A stretch of 64,000 bases of DNA. Source: Paranoxybacillus sp035645275. Lineage in GTDB: Bacteria; Bacillota; Bacilli; Bacillales; Anoxybacillaceae. Location: assembly GCA_035645275.1 (NCBI GenBank), contig DASQMX010000031.1, positions 124,001-188,000 of the forward strand. Direction: 5' to 3'. Under the pieces are notes generated by a model, which had not been told where the DNA came from, searched no databases, and saw only the letters and a program-made list of their open reading frames with translations. Position numbers and translations under genes: made by a program. Positions 33,650-43,387 of this stretch are shown here, piece after piece (positions within the stretch are counted from its first letter, which is position 1; every line of letters starts with the position of its first letter).

Positions 33650-36600
33650 GAATGAATCACTTCCTGACATTTTGCAAATTTCGGCATCACCGTCGTCGAG
33701 AATGTCATTGATTCAATCACTTGAAGCATTGCTTTTGCTGTATCAAGCGATGTCAAGCATGGAATGCCATTTTCCACCGATTCGCGACGAATGCGGAAAC
33801 CATCGCTTTCAGGCTGTTTTCCTTTCGTTAATGTGTTAATGACAACTTGCGCTTTTCCTTGGCGAATCACATCTAAAATAGTTGGTGATTCTCCATCGAC
33901 TTTGTTAACCACGGTTACCGGAATATGTTCCGCTTTTAATGCTTCTGCTGTTCCGCTTGTTGCTAACAGCTGATAGCCGATATGGTGGAAACGTCTTGCT
34001 AAATCAATCGCTTCTTCTTTATCTTTATCAGCAATCGTTAATAGAACAGATCCGTAAGAACGAATATGAATTCCTGATGCGACAAGACCTTTATATAACG
34101 CTTTTTCAAATGTCACATCCTTGCCCATTACTTCGCCGGTTGATTTCATTTCCGGTCCTAAAGAAATGTCGACGTTCCGCAGTTTCGCAAATGAGAACAC
34201 CGGAACTTTTACATACACTCCTTCGCTTTCATGATGAAGTCCCGTTTTAAACCTAAGTTCAGCAAGCTTTGTACCTAAAATGACTTTTGTCGCAATATTC
34301 GCCATTGGTACACCCGTAATTTTACTTAAGAATGGTACTGTACGGCTTGAGCGCGGATTCACTTCGAGCACATAAACTTCATCTTTATACATGACAAACT
34401 GAATGTTCAAAAGTCCGACAATCCGTAACCCTTTTGCTAGTTTAATTGTATAATCAACAATTTTTTGTTTAATGCTTATTGTTAATGTTTGTGGTGGGTA
34501 TACCGCAATCGAGTCACCGGAATGAACGCCCGCGCGCTCAATATGCTCCATAATTCCTGGAATAAATACAGTTTCCCCATCGGAAATTGCATCTACTTCA
34601 ATTTCTTTTCCGATTAAATAACGGTCAATTAAAACAGGATGCTGCGGATTCACTTTTACGGCATTTTCCATGTAATGAAGCAATTCTTCTTCTTTATACA
34701 CGATTTCCATTGCTCTGCCGCCAAGCACATATGACGGACGAACTAAGACAGGATAGTCAATTTCCTTGGCAATTCGCACGGCCTCATTCACAGAGAACGC
34801 TGTTTTTCCTTTCGGTTGTGGAATTCCTAATTCCGATAATGTCTGCTCAAATTTGTCACGGTTTTCAGCTCGATCTAAGTCTTCAAGAGATGTGCCTAAA
34901 ATGCGGACACCACGAGCTGCTAATTCGGCCGCCAGATTAATCGCTGTCTGTCCGCCAAATTGAACAATAACCCCAATCGGTTTCTCTAAATCAATGACAT
35001 GCATCACATCTTCAACCGTCAACGGTTCAAAGTATAATTTGTCGGAAATGCTGAAATCCGTTGATACCGTTTCTGGATTATTGTTAATAATAATCGCCTC
35101 ATATCCAGCCTCTTTAATCGCCCATACGGAGTGTACTGTTGCGTAATCAAACTCGATTCCTTGTCCGATTCTGATTGGTCCCGAGCCAAGAACGACAACA
35201 CTTTTTCGCTCTGTAACGATTGATTCATTTTCGTCTTCATATGTGCCATAGTAATAAGGTGTTTCTGATTCAAACTCAGCCGCGCACGTATCCACCATTT
35301 TATAAACTGGGATAATCCCCGCTTGTTTTCTTATTTCATAAATTTCGCGTTCGCTCTTATTCCAAAGTTTAGCAATAGCACTGTCTGAAAAACCTAGCAT
35401 CTTTGCTTTTCGTAGCACTTCTAAGTTCCCAATATTTTCTTTAATGATAGATTCATAGCGGATAATGTTTTCTAACTTTGTCAGGAAAAAGCGGTCAATT
35501 TGACTCCATTCATGTATTTCTTCTATAGAGATCCCCCGGCGAAGCGCTTCAGCGATATAAAATAACCGTTCATCCCCTGCTTTGCGAATTCGTTTTTCGA
35601 TTCGTTCATTCGAAATTTTACCTGCATCTTTTAACTCTAAATGATACACATTGGATTCTAAGGAACGAACGGCTTTTAAAATGGACTCTTCAAACGTACG
35701 GCCAATGGCCATCACTTCTCCTGTCGCTTTCATTTGCGTGCCGAGGCGGCGGTTCGCTGATTCGAACTTATCAAACGGGAAGCGCGGGATTTTGGTTACA
35801 ACATAATCAAGCGCCGGTTCAAAGCAGGCATATGTTTTTCCCGTTACCGGATTGATCATCTCGTCTAATGTTAAACCGACAGCGATTTTCGCAGCGAGCT
35901 TGGCAATCGGATACCCTGTTGCTTTCGAAGCCAATGCGGAAGAACGGCTTACACGCGGGTTTACTTCAATGACATAATAATGGAAGCTGTGCGGGTCAAG
36001 CGCAAGCTGCACATTGCAACCACCTTCAATACCGAGCGCGCGGATAATTCGTAATGACGCATTGCGCAACAATTGATATTCGCGATCACTTAATGTTTGG
36101 CTTGGGGCAACAACAATCGAATCTCCCGTGTGAATCCCAACTGGGTCAATATTTTCCATGTTGCACACGACAATGGCGTTATCGCTTGCATCCCGCATTA
36201 CTTCATACTCGATTTCTTTATAGCCTGCGATGCTTTTTTCCAACAAACATTGATGAACAGGGCTCATTTTTAAACCGTTCGAAACAATTTCAATCAGCTC
36301 TTCTTCATTTGTACAAATCCCTCCACCTGTTCCGCCAAGTGTAAACGCTGGACGGACAATCACTGGATAACCAACTTTTTCAACAAACTTATAGGCTTCT
36401 TCTAGACTATGAATAATTTCGCTTTCTGGGACAGGCTCGCCTAACTCTTTCATTAAGCTGCGGAACAGCTCGCGGTCTTCTGCTTTTTTAATCGCTTCAA
36501 GTTTTGTCCCAAGTATCTCAACATCACATTCTTCTAGAACACCTGCATTGGCCAGTTCTACCGCTAAGTTTAGTCCTGTTTGCCCTCCAAGCGTTGGTAA

Positions 36601-36858
36601 AATCGCATCAGGACGTTCTTTACGGATAATGCGTGCAACAAATTCAAGCGTCAAAGGCTCGATGTAAACTTTATCAGCAATCTCTGTATCGGTCATAATC
36701 GTCGCCGGGTTCGAGTTGACTAAAATCACTTTATATCCTTCCTCTTTTAAGGCAAGACACGCTTGTGTTCCCGCATAGTCAAATTCTGCTGCTTGACCGA
36801 TAACGATTGGACCTGAGCCGATTACTAGAATGGTTTCGATGTCTTGACGTTTAGGCAT
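33646..36858 (-). CDS. pyrAB: Carbamoyl phosphate synthase, large subunit (pyrimidine-specific)
   Basis: Makes carbamoyl phosphate from bicarbonate, two ATP and ammonia tunnelled from PyrAA. 1070 residues: two homologous ATP-grasp halves (VIGSGPIVIGQAAEFDYAG near the start, VLGSGPIRIGQGIEFDY at the middle), an oligomerisation region, and a C-terminal MGS-like allosteric domain. The start is at ATG 36858 (MPKRQDIE) behind AGGGGAAA; the frame runs 11 codons further up into pyrAA. Confidence 0.98.
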   Translation of the reverse strand: MPKRQDIETILVIGSGPIVIGQAAEFDYAGTQACLALKEEGYKVILVNSNPATIMTDTEIADKVYIEPLTLEFVARIIRKERPDAILPTLGGQTGLNLAVELANAGVLEECDVEILGTKLEAIKKAEDRELFRSLMKELGEPVPESEIIHSLEEAYKFVEKVGYPVIVRPAFTLGGTGGGICTNEEELIEIVSNGLKMSPVHQCLLEKSIAGYKEIEYEVMRDASDNAIVVCNMENIDPVGIHTGDSIVVAPSQTLSDREYQLLRNASLRIIRALGIEGGCNVQLALDPHSFHYYVIEVNPRVSRSSALASKATGYPIAKLAAKIAVGLTLDEMINPVTGKTYACFEPALDYVVTKIPRFPFDKFESANRRLGTQMKATGEVMAIGRTFEESILKAVRSLESNVYHLELKDAGKISNERIEKRIRKAGDERLFYIAEALRRGISIEEIHEWSQIDRFFLTKLENIIRYESIIKENIGNLEVLRKAKMLGFSDSAIAKLWNKSEREIYEIRKQAGIIPVYKMVDTCAAEFESETPYYYGTYEDENESIVTERKSVVVLGSGPIRIGQGIEFDYATVHSVWAIKEAGYEAIIINNNPETVSTDFSISDKLYFEPLTVEDVMHVIDLEKPIGVIVQFGGQTAINLAAELAARGVRILGTSLEDLDRAENRDKFEQTLSELGIPQPKGKTAFSVNEAVRIAKEIDYPVLVRPSYVLGGRAMEIVYKEEELLHYMENAVKVNPQHPVLIDRYLIGKEIEVDAISDGETVFIPGIMEHIERAGVHSGDSIAVYPPQTLTISIKQKIVDYTIKLAKGLRIVGLLNIQFVMYKDEVYVLEVNPRSSRTVPFLSKITGVPMANIATKVILGTKLAELRFKTGLHHESEGVYVKVPVFSFAKLRNVDISLGPEMKSTGEVMGKDVTFEKALYKGLVASGIHIRSYGSVLLTIADKDKEEAIDLARRFHHIGYQLLATSGTAEALKAEHIPVTVVNKVDGESPTILDVIRQGKAQVVINTLTKGKQPESDGFRIRRESVENGIPCLTSLDTAKAMLQVIESMTFSTTVMPKFAKCQEVIHS

Positions 36859-37945
36859 AAACCATTTCCCCTTCCTTTTTGAACTGCTCAATCATGCTGA
36901 TAAACTCGTCAAACAAATGGTTCGCATCTTCCGGTCCTGGTGATGCTTCCGGATGATATTGCACCGTAAATGCCGGATAGTCTAAATGACGAAGCCCTTC
37001 AACCGTTCCATCGTTTAGAGCGACATGTGTAATCTCTAATCTTGTATGTTTTAGAGATTGTTCGTTAACGGTATAACCATGATTTTGCGAGGTAATCGCC
37101 ACTTTCCCTGTCGCTAAATGTTTAACCGGGTGATTAGATCCACGATGACCGAATTTCATTTTTTCCGTATCTGCTCCGCAAGCAAGAGCAAATAATTGAT
37201 GCCCGAGACAAATTCCAAACAGCGGCACTTTTCCTAATACTCCTCGAATCATCTCAATCGCTTCCGGTACATCTTTTGGGTCACCAGGTCCGTTGGAGAG
37301 CATGATTCCATCCGGCTTTAAGCGCAATATCTCTTCAGCTGTAGTGCTATACGGCAACACGATCACATCGCAATTTCGTTTATTTAACTCACGCAAAATA
37401 CCATGCTTCATGCCAAAGTCAATTAATACAACACGATGCCCGCGGCCTGGACTTGGATAGGCCCTTTTCGTTGACACACGCTTTACTTGATCATTGGGTA
37501 AGTTTGTAGACTTTAACAATTCCACCACTTCATGAATACTCACATCTAAATCGCAAATCGCTCCTTTTAAGGTGCCGTGCTGGCGAATGATTTTCGTTAA
37601 TTTTCTTGTATCGATCCCTGCTAACCCTGGGATCTTTTTTGCTTTCAAATATTCGTCTAACGTCATTTCGTTGCGCCAATTGGATGGAACTTTACAAACT
37701 TCCTTCGCAATCAGTCCATGAATATATGGTTCAATCGATTCAAAGTCATCCCGGTTAATCCCGTAGTTGCCGATAAGCGGGTATGTCATTGTGACAATTT
37801 GCCCGCAATAGGAAGGGTCAGATAGTATTTCTTGATACCCCGTCATTCCTGTGTTAAACACGACTTCGCCAACCATTTTTTCCGTACTGCCAAACGCTTC
37901 ACCGATAAAAAATGTTCCGTCTTCTAAAATGAGTTGTCGTTTCAT
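36851..37945 (-). CDS. pyrAA: Carbamoyl phosphate synthase, small (glutaminase) subunit
   Basis: Class I glutamine amidotransferase that supplies ammonia to PyrAB. 364 residues; nucleophile elbow FGICLGHQLFALA with the catalytic Cys, and the His-Glu pair in VQYHPEASPGP. The start is set at ATG 37945 (MKRQLILEDG) behind GGGAGAG. It overlaps pyrAB by eight bases and pyrC by four. Confidence 0.97.
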   Translation of the reverse strand: MKRQLILEDGTFFIGEAFGSTEKMVGEVVFNTGMTGYQEILSDPSYCGQIVTMTYPLIGNYGINRDDFESIEPYIHGLIAKEVCKVPSNWRNEMTLDEYLKAKKIPGLAGIDTRKLTKIIRQHGTLKGAICDLDVSIHEVVELLKSTNLPNDQVKRVSTKRAYPSPGRGHRVVLIDFGMKHGILRELNKRNCDVIVLPYSTTAEEILRLKPDGIMLSNGPGDPKDVPEAIEMIRGVLGKVPLFGICLGHQLFALACGADTEKMKFGHRGSNHPVKHLATGKVAITSQNHGYTVNEQSLKHTRLEITHVALNDGTVEGLRHLDYPAFTVQYHPEASPGPEDANHLFDEFISMIEQFKKEGEMVYA

Positions 37946-39231
37946 TTTGCTTCTCTCCCTTTCTTCCAAACAAGTTTACCGCCAACAAACGTCATGATCG
38001 GCCATCCTTTGCATTTCCAACCTTTAAATGGAGTGTTCTTTCCTTTTGACACAAACGTTTCTGGATCAATTGCTTGTTCTTGTTGTAAATTAATCACAGT
38101 TAAATCGGCTTTTTCTCCTACCGCTAATCTTCCAGCCCGTAAACCAAAAGCTTCTGCCGGCTTTATCGTTAGAAAATCGATTAATTGTTTTAAAGAAAAT
38201 TTTTTCGTTTCAACAAAGTGTGTATATAAAAGCGGGAACGCCGTTTCCAAACCGACGATTCCAAATGGTGCAAGCTGCATTCCTTCCGCCTTTTCCTCTG
38301 CCGTATGCGGCGCATGGTCGGTAGCAATAAAGTCAATTGTTCCATCCAACAATCCTTTGATTAATGCATCGCGGTCTTCTCTTCCCCTTAACGGCGGGTT
38401 CATTTTATAGTTGGCATCTAGTCCTGGTATATCTTCATCACAAAGTAATAAATGATGGGGTGTCACTTCCGCAGTGACACGGATTCCGGCGCGTTTTGCC
38501 TCACGCACAATGCGAACGGACTCCTTTGTGCTTATGTGACAAACATGGTAATGACACCTTGTTGCTTCCGCTAACAGCACATCACGGGCAATATGAACCG
38601 ATTCACAAACAGAAGGGATACCATTTATTCCATATTTTTTCGCAAAAATTCCATCGTGAACGGAACCTTGATTCATAAGTGTATGATCTTCACAATGGGC
38701 AACAATCGGCATATTTAATTTTGCTGCCCGCTTCATTGCTTCGTACATCATCCCCGCTGACTGCACACCAACACCATCATCGGTAAATGCGAATGCGCCT
38801 GCTTCTTTTAAAGCAGCAAAATCCGTTAGTTCCGTTCCAAGCTGACGAATGGTAATCGCTCCATATGCTAATACATTGACATGGGCTGTCTCGTGAATAC
38901 GCCGTTGCAACCATTCCATTTGCTCTTTCGTATCTGGCACAGGACGCGTATTTGGCATCGCCGCAACGGTTGTAAAACCGCCTTTGGCTGCTGCCAATGT
39001 CCCAGTTGCTATTGTTTCTTTATGTTCACCGCCAGGTTCACGCAAATGGACATGCAAGTCGATAAAACCGGGAGTGATAAGATTTCCTTCCACATCGATA
39101 ATTTCATCAGACTCATCACCGATAATGTTTGGAGCAATCTCCGAGATTTTGTCATGTTCCATTTTTACTTCTGCTTTTTCCATTTCACCGTTCTCATTAA
39201 GCCATTTGCCATTTTTTAAAATAATAGCCAT
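37942..39231 (-). CDS. pyrC: Dihydroorotase
   Basis: Cyclises carbamoyl aspartate to dihydroorotate. The 429-residue class I amidohydrolase has the zinc motif DLHVHLREPG and later HCED, HISTKES and FIATDHAPH. GGAGGAGGG precedes the ATG. Its start lies 35 bases inside the end of pyrB. Confidence 0.97.
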   Translation of the reverse strand: MAIILKNGKWLNENGEMEKAEVKMEHDKISEIAPNIIGDESDEIIDVEGNLITPGFIDLHVHLREPGGEHKETIATGTLAAAKGGFTTVAAMPNTRPVPDTKEQMEWLQRRIHETAHVNVLAYGAITIRQLGTELTDFAALKEAGAFAFTDDGVGVQSAGMMYEAMKRAAKLNMPIVAHCEDHTLMNQGSVHDGIFAKKYGINGIPSVCESVHIARDVLLAEATRCHYHVCHISTKESVRIVREAKRAGIRVTAEVTPHHLLLCDEDIPGLDANYKMNPPLRGREDRDALIKGLLDGTIDFIATDHAPHTAEEKAEGMQLAPFGIVGLETAFPLLYTHFVETKKFSLKQLIDFLTIKPAEAFGLRAGRLAVGEKADLTVINLQQEQAIDPETFVSKGKNTPFKGWKCKGWPIMTFVGGKLVWKKGREAK

Positions 39232-40129
39232 TGCTCATCCCTCCTCCGACTGATTCAATTGCCCGTTTTAAAACAGCCATTCTTACATACACACCATTTT
39301 CCATTTGTTTAAAGATTCTGGAGCGTTCACTTTCAACAAGACTGCCGGCAATCTCCACATCGCGATTAACTGGTGCCGGATGTAAAATGATACTATGCCG
39401 CTTCATGCGTTTCTCACGTTCTACGGTCAAGCCATACCTTTCATGGTATTGTTCCTTCGTTAGCCCCATTTTTTCTCCGTGTCGTTCATGTTGAATGCGC
39501 AACAGCATCACAACATCCGCTTCTTTCACCGCAGTATCTAAATCTACATATGTACCAAATCGGTTTGTTTCATCTTTCCATTCATCGGGACTTGAAAACA
39601 ATACATTCGCCCCTAATCTCGTTAATACTTCTGCATTAGAGCGGGCCACGCGGCTATGACGAATGTCGCCGACAATCGCAACTGTTAAGCCTTTAAATGT
39701 TAAAAATTCCTGGCGGATTGTCATTAAATCTAAAAGCGATTGGGTCGGATGATGACCGCATCCATCTCCCGCATTAATGATTGGTATGTTGACACCGTTG
39801 CGTAATGAGTCAAAATATTGTTCCATTGAATGGCGAATAACGACTGTTTGAACTCCGATTGCCTCAAGGGTGCGAATCGTGTCATAGAGCGTTTCTCCTT
39901 TTTGAACACTTGACATATCTGCAGCAAATGGAATCGGCTGAAGACCTAATTTTCGTTCAGCGACTTCAAAGCTGCATTTCGTCCGTGTGCTCGGTTCAAA
40001 AAACAGATTGGCAACAAACACTTGTTTATTTGGCTGCCATTGCTCTCCCTTTGCAAATGCTTCCGCTTCGTCAAGTAAAAAAGTGATTTCCTCTAGCGAT
40101 AGTTCACTCAATGTCAACAAATGTTTCAT
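39197..40129 (-). CDS. pyrB: Aspartate carbamoyltransferase, catalytic subunit
   Basis: Condenses carbamoyl phosphate with aspartate. 310 residues; carbamoyl phosphate motif FFEPSTRTKCSFE, and HPTQSLLDLMTI. No pyrI regulatory subunit is present, as in Bacillus. AGGAGTGG precedes the ATG. It follows the third PyrR attenuator. Confidence 0.97.
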   Translation of the reverse strand: MKHLLTLSELSLEEITFLLDEAEAFAKGEQWQPNKQVFVANLFFEPSTRTKCSFEVAERKLGLQPIPFAADMSSVQKGETLYDTIRTLEAIGVQTVVIRHSMEQYFDSLRNGVNIPIINAGDGCGHHPTQSLLDLMTIRQEFLTFKGLTVAIVGDIRHSRVARSNAEVLTRLGANVLFSSPDEWKDETNRFGTYVDLDTAVKEADVVMLLRIQHERHGEKMGLTKEQYHERYGLTVEREKRMKRHSIILHPAPVNRDVEIAGSLVESERSRIFKQMENGVYVRMAVLKRAIESVGGGMSNGYYFKKWQMA

Positions 40130-40155
40130 TCTTTATCCACTCCTAAAGATGTAAT

Positions 40156-40300
40156 AAAAAACACCCTGCCGCTTAAGCAGGGTGTTAAACAGTTTTACGT
40201 GCAAAGGCGTAAATGAGCAAGCTAGAACAAGCTCCTAGCTATGCACATTCTCTTCCCTAACTGTAACACCCTTTTAAGCCTCTCTGGACTTAGTTAAAAG
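40156..40300 (-). promoter_or_regulatory. PyrR attenuator between pyrP and pyrB
   Basis: The minus strand carries the PyrR-binding loop AGTCCAGAGAGGCTTA (about 40277-40292), a perfect match to the conserved UCCAGAGAGGCU. Downstream is a terminator, AACACCCTGC/GCAGGGTGTT (40160-40169 and 40177-40186) followed by TTTTTT. In B. subtilis UMP-bound PyrR stabilises the anti-antiterminator so that the terminator forms. Confidence 0.93.
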
Positions 40301-40305
40301 GTGAT

Positions 40306-41610
40306 TTACGCTACATGATTATGATCTTCATTTTCTGTTTCAAACATATTTTCACTTACTTCCGGGCGCCCCGGTAAAATAAGATTTAACAGCACACCGC
40401 AAATGGCCGCAAGCGCCATTCCGTGAATTTCAAACTGTTCAGACACTTTAAGAATGGCACCGCCAATTCCGATCACAAGAATAACAGATGAGATGACTAA
40501 ATTTCGTTTGTCACCAAAATCGATTTTGCTATCAACAAGCATCCGCAATCCTGATGAAGCGATAATTCCGAATAGCAAGATAGAGACGCCGCCCATTACC
40601 GGTGTTGGAATGGAGCTGATTAACGCTGTGACTTTGCCAACAAAGCCGAATATCGTTGCAATAATGGCTGCACCTAAAAGTACATACACGCTATATACTC
40701 TTGTAATCCCAAGAACTCCAATGTTTTCACCGTACGTTGTTTTTGGCGGTCCGCCGATTAAGGCAGAAATCATCGTCGCTGTCCCATCCCCTAAAATCGA
40801 ACGGTGCAGGCCAGGTTCTTTCAGATAATCACGGCCAACCACTTTACTTAACACAAGCTGATGACCGATATGCTCAGAAAGCGTAACAATCGCTACAGGT
40901 ACCATTAATAGAGCTATCTCCCACGTCACACTTACTTTGTAATCAACGAATGGAATGAGGAAGTCAGGCATTTCAAACCATTTTGCTTTCGCTACTTGTG
41001 AAAGATCAACGACACCAACCGCTAATGCATATACATAACCAACGACAATCCCTACTAACACAGGGATTAGGCTAAGCATTCCTCTTAAGTAAATCGAGCA
41101 TACAATCGTTACCGCCAGTGTCACTAATGCCACGGAGAAATGTGTTAAGCTATATTTTCCGGCTGGATTGTTCATCGCCATATTGACCGCTGTACTCGCT
41201 AACCCTAATCCGATAACAATGATCACTGGACCAACGACAATCGGCGGCAGCAATCTCATAATCCAACGATAGCCCGCCCTTCTAATTATGAGAGCAACTA
41301 CTCCGTATACAAGCCCCGCCAAGAAACTGCCAATCATTGCTGCGCTAGGTCCGCCTGCCGTTTTGGCAGCAATAATCGGCGTAATGAACGCAAACGAGGA
41401 GCCAAGGTAAGCTGGTACTTGCCATTTCGTGATGATTAAAAAGGCAATCGTTCCTAAACCGCTAGAGATTAAAGCAATCGCTGGACTTAACCCGACAAGG
41501 TAAGGCACTAAAATCGTTGCACCAAACATAGCAAATAAGTGCTGTAAACTTAATGTCAGCCATTGCATTGGTGACGGCTTATCCTTAATATCTAATACTG
41601 GTTGGCTCAT
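40306..41610 (-). CDS. pyrP: Uracil permease
   Basis: Proton-coupled uracil importer of the NCS2 family. 434 residues with many hydrophobic segments (about 12-14 membrane spans expected) and the family motif region TTYGENIGVLGITRVYS. The start is set at ATG 41610 (MSQPVLDIKDKPSP) behind AAAGGAG; the open frame upstream runs through the attenuator and is not coding. It lets salvage be regulated together with synthesis. Confidence 0.96.
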   Translation of the reverse strand: MSQPVLDIKDKPSPMQWLTLSLQHLFAMFGATILVPYLVGLSPAIALISSGLGTIAFLIITKWQVPAYLGSSFAFITPIIAAKTAGGPSAAMIGSFLAGLVYGVVALIIRRAGYRWIMRLLPPIVVGPVIIVIGLGLASTAVNMAMNNPAGKYSLTHFSVALVTLAVTIVCSIYLRGMLSLIPVLVGIVVGYVYALAVGVVDLSQVAKAKWFEMPDFLIPFVDYKVSVTWEIALLMVPVAIVTLSEHIGHQLVLSKVVGRDYLKEPGLHRSILGDGTATMISALIGGPPKTTYGENIGVLGITRVYSVYVLLGAAIIATIFGFVGKVTALISSIPTPVMGGVSILLFGIIASSGLRMLVDSKIDFGDKRNLVISSVILVIGIGGAILKVSEQFEIHGMALAAICGVLLNLILPGRPEVSENMFETENEDHNHVA

Positions 41611-41633
41611 ATTATTTTCTCCTTTCCGCTTGT

Positions 41634-41750
41634 AATAAAAAACCTCTTTGCCCACTAAGGTGCAAAGAGGTACAGATTTAGCCTATGGAAAATATCGTTA
41701 GACTAATTTCCTGTTCCCCTTTGTCAGCCTCGCAGGACTGCCTTTAAAAA
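41634..41750 (-). promoter_or_regulatory. PyrR attenuator between pyrR and pyrP
   Basis: PyrR-binding loop on the minus strand, CAGTCCTGCGAGGCTGA (about 41724-41740), then terminator CCTCTTTG/CAAAGAGG (41643-41650 and 41663-41670) followed by TTTTTTAT, just ahead of pyrP. Confidence 0.92.
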
Positions 41751-41755
41751 GGGAG

Positions 41756-42298
41756 TTATTCTTTTTCATGAATGCTCACTTGATCTAATTCGTCTATTTC
41801 ATTTAATTCCACAACAATCATTTCGGAACTAGAAGTTGGGATATTTTTCCCGACAAAGTCAGCCCGTATCGGCAATTCGCGATGACCGCGGTCAACGAGT
41901 ATCGCTAACTGAATTTGCGCCGGACGTCCGAGGTCCATCAGCGCATCCATGGCTGCTCTTACAGTACGTCCTGTAAAAAGAACATCATCGACTAAAATCA
42001 CTTTTTTGTTTGTTATATCGAACGGGACATCTGTTCCTTTCACGAGTGGTTCTTTATCGTGTGTTTTCGTTGTTAAATCATCACGATAAAGCGTAATATC
42101 CAACTCACCTACCGGAATAGCTGTGCCTTCGATTTGTTCAATTCGTTCGGCAAGCCGTCTCGCTAAATAAATGCCGCGCGTCTTAATACCAACGAGAACA
42201 CAATTCTCAATTCCTTTGTTGCGCTCAATGATTTCATGGGCAATTCTTGTCAATGCGCGACGAATCGCTTGTTCATCAAGAACAACTGCTTTTTGCAT
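41756..42298 (-). CDS. pyrR: Pyrimidine operon attenuation protein / uracil phosphoribosyltransferase
   Basis: RNA-binding regulator that senses UMP and PRPP and triggers attenuation at three sites in the operon. It also has weak UPRTase activity in B. subtilis. 180 residues; PRPP motif VILVDDVLFTGRTVRAAMDAL. GTGAGGTGAAA precedes the ATG and overlaps the end of the leader terminator. Confidence 0.97.
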   Translation of the reverse strand: MQKAVVLDEQAIRRALTRIAHEIIERNKGIENCVLVGIKTRGIYLARRLAERIEQIEGTAIPVGELDITLYRDDLTTKTHDKEPLVKGTDVPFDITNKKVILVDDVLFTGRTVRAAMDALMDLGRPAQIQLAILVDRGHRELPIRADFVGKNIPTSSSEMIVVELNEIDELDQVSIHEKE

Positions 42299-42312
42299 CG
42301 TCTTTCACCTCA

Positions 42313-42425
42313 CAAAAAATTCCTCCCGCCCAAGAAGCGAGAGGAATGGTTGATTTAACATGCATGTACCCATACTGATTCCTATATCATCCGATTCCTT
42401 CTCAGCCTCACGGGACTGAATTTAA
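42313..42425 (-). promoter_or_regulatory. PyrR attenuator in the pyrR leader
   Basis: Minus strand CAGTCCCGTGAGGCTGAG (42401-42418) is the PyrR loop. The terminator stem uses ATTCCTC/GAGGAAT (42319-42325 and 42341-42347, extended by partial pairing) followed by TTTTTTG, directly before the pyrR ribosome-binding site. Confidence 0.92.
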
Positions 42426-42447
42426 AGGTCCTATTCACTTGGTCTTA

Positions 42448-42476
42448 ATTTTACTTTTATGAATCGATTTTGTCAA
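42448..42476 (-). promoter_or_regulatory. SigA promoter of the pyr operon
   Basis: TTGACA (42471-42476), 17-base spacer, TAAAAT (42448-42453) on the minus strand. The TGA stop codon of the preceding gene (ylyB) is contained in the -35 hexamer. It starts the leader about 150 bases before pyrR. Confidence 0.85.
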
Positions 42477-43387
42477 CGATTATTTCGCAACATATCTAAA
42501 ACGCGTTGAAATTCCTCAGGTAATGGCGCCTCAAATTCTAAGTACTCCCCTGTACGCGGGTGAGTAAACCCTAATATTCCTGCATGCAATGCTTGTCCAT
42601 CAATCGGCAGCGTTTTTTTCGGACCATATTTCGGATCGCCAGCAAGCGGATAGCCGATATATTTCATATGAACGCGAATTTGATGAGTGCGTCCCGTTTC
42701 CAACTGACATTCGATAAACGTAAATTTGTCGAATCGTTCAAGAACGCGGAAATGTGTCACCGCCTCTTTACCATTTTCCTCTGTCACGGTCATGCTTTGA
42801 CGGTCATGTTTATCGCGGCCAATTGGCGCATCAATTGTTCCATAATCATGTGGAATCACACCGTGGACAATCGCTTTATATTTTCGAGTAACCGTCTTAT
42901 TAACAAGCTGATTGACAAGGGATTCATGGGCGAAATCATTTTTTGCTACCATTAGAAGTCCTGAAGTATCTTTATCAATGCGATGCACAATTCCCGGGCG
43001 CAGCACTCCATTAATTCCCGATAAATCTTTACAATGAGCTAACAATCCGTTTACAAGCGTCCCGCGCATATGACCAGGGGCTGGATGAACGACCATTCCG
43101 CGCGGTTTATTCACGACGATGACATCAGCATCTTCATAATATATATCTAAATCCATCTCTTCTGGCTCAACATCAAGCGGCTCTGGTTCCGGAAGCTCAA
43201 TGACAACCATATCTCCCGCTGAACATTTATAATTTGCTTTTATCGCTCTGCCATTAACCGTTACTAACCCATCCTTAATCCATTGCTGAACTTGTGAGCG
43301 TGACCACTCTTCGTTAAGTGAGGAGATTACTTTGTCAATTCGCTCTTTATCCTGTTCCTCCTCAATAGTAAATTGGATTACTTCCAT
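42473..43387 (-). CDS. ylyB: RluD-family 23S rRNA pseudouridine synthase (YlyB)
   Basis: 304 residues with an N-terminal S4 RNA-binding domain (ERIDKVISSLNEEWSRSQVQQWI) and the RluA/RluD catalytic motif HRIDKDTSGLLMVAKN. Its ATG shares one base with the lspA stop codon (TAATG), so the two are coupled. There is no terminator before the pyr promoter, so some read-through into the pyr leader is possible. Confidence 0.94.
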   Translation of the reverse strand: MEVIQFTIEEEQDKERIDKVISSLNEEWSRSQVQQWIKDGLVTVNGRAIKANYKCSAGDMVVIELPEPEPLDVEPEEMDLDIYYEDADVIVVNKPRGMVVHPAPGHMRGTLVNGLLAHCKDLSGINGVLRPGIVHRIDKDTSGLLMVAKNDFAHESLVNQLVNKTVTRKYKAIVHGVIPHDYGTIDAPIGRDKHDRQSMTVTEENGKEAVTHFRVLERFDKFTFIECQLETGRTHQIRVHMKYIGYPLAGDPKYGPKKTLPIDGQALHAGILGFTHPRTGEYLEFEAPLPEEFQRVLDMLRNNR

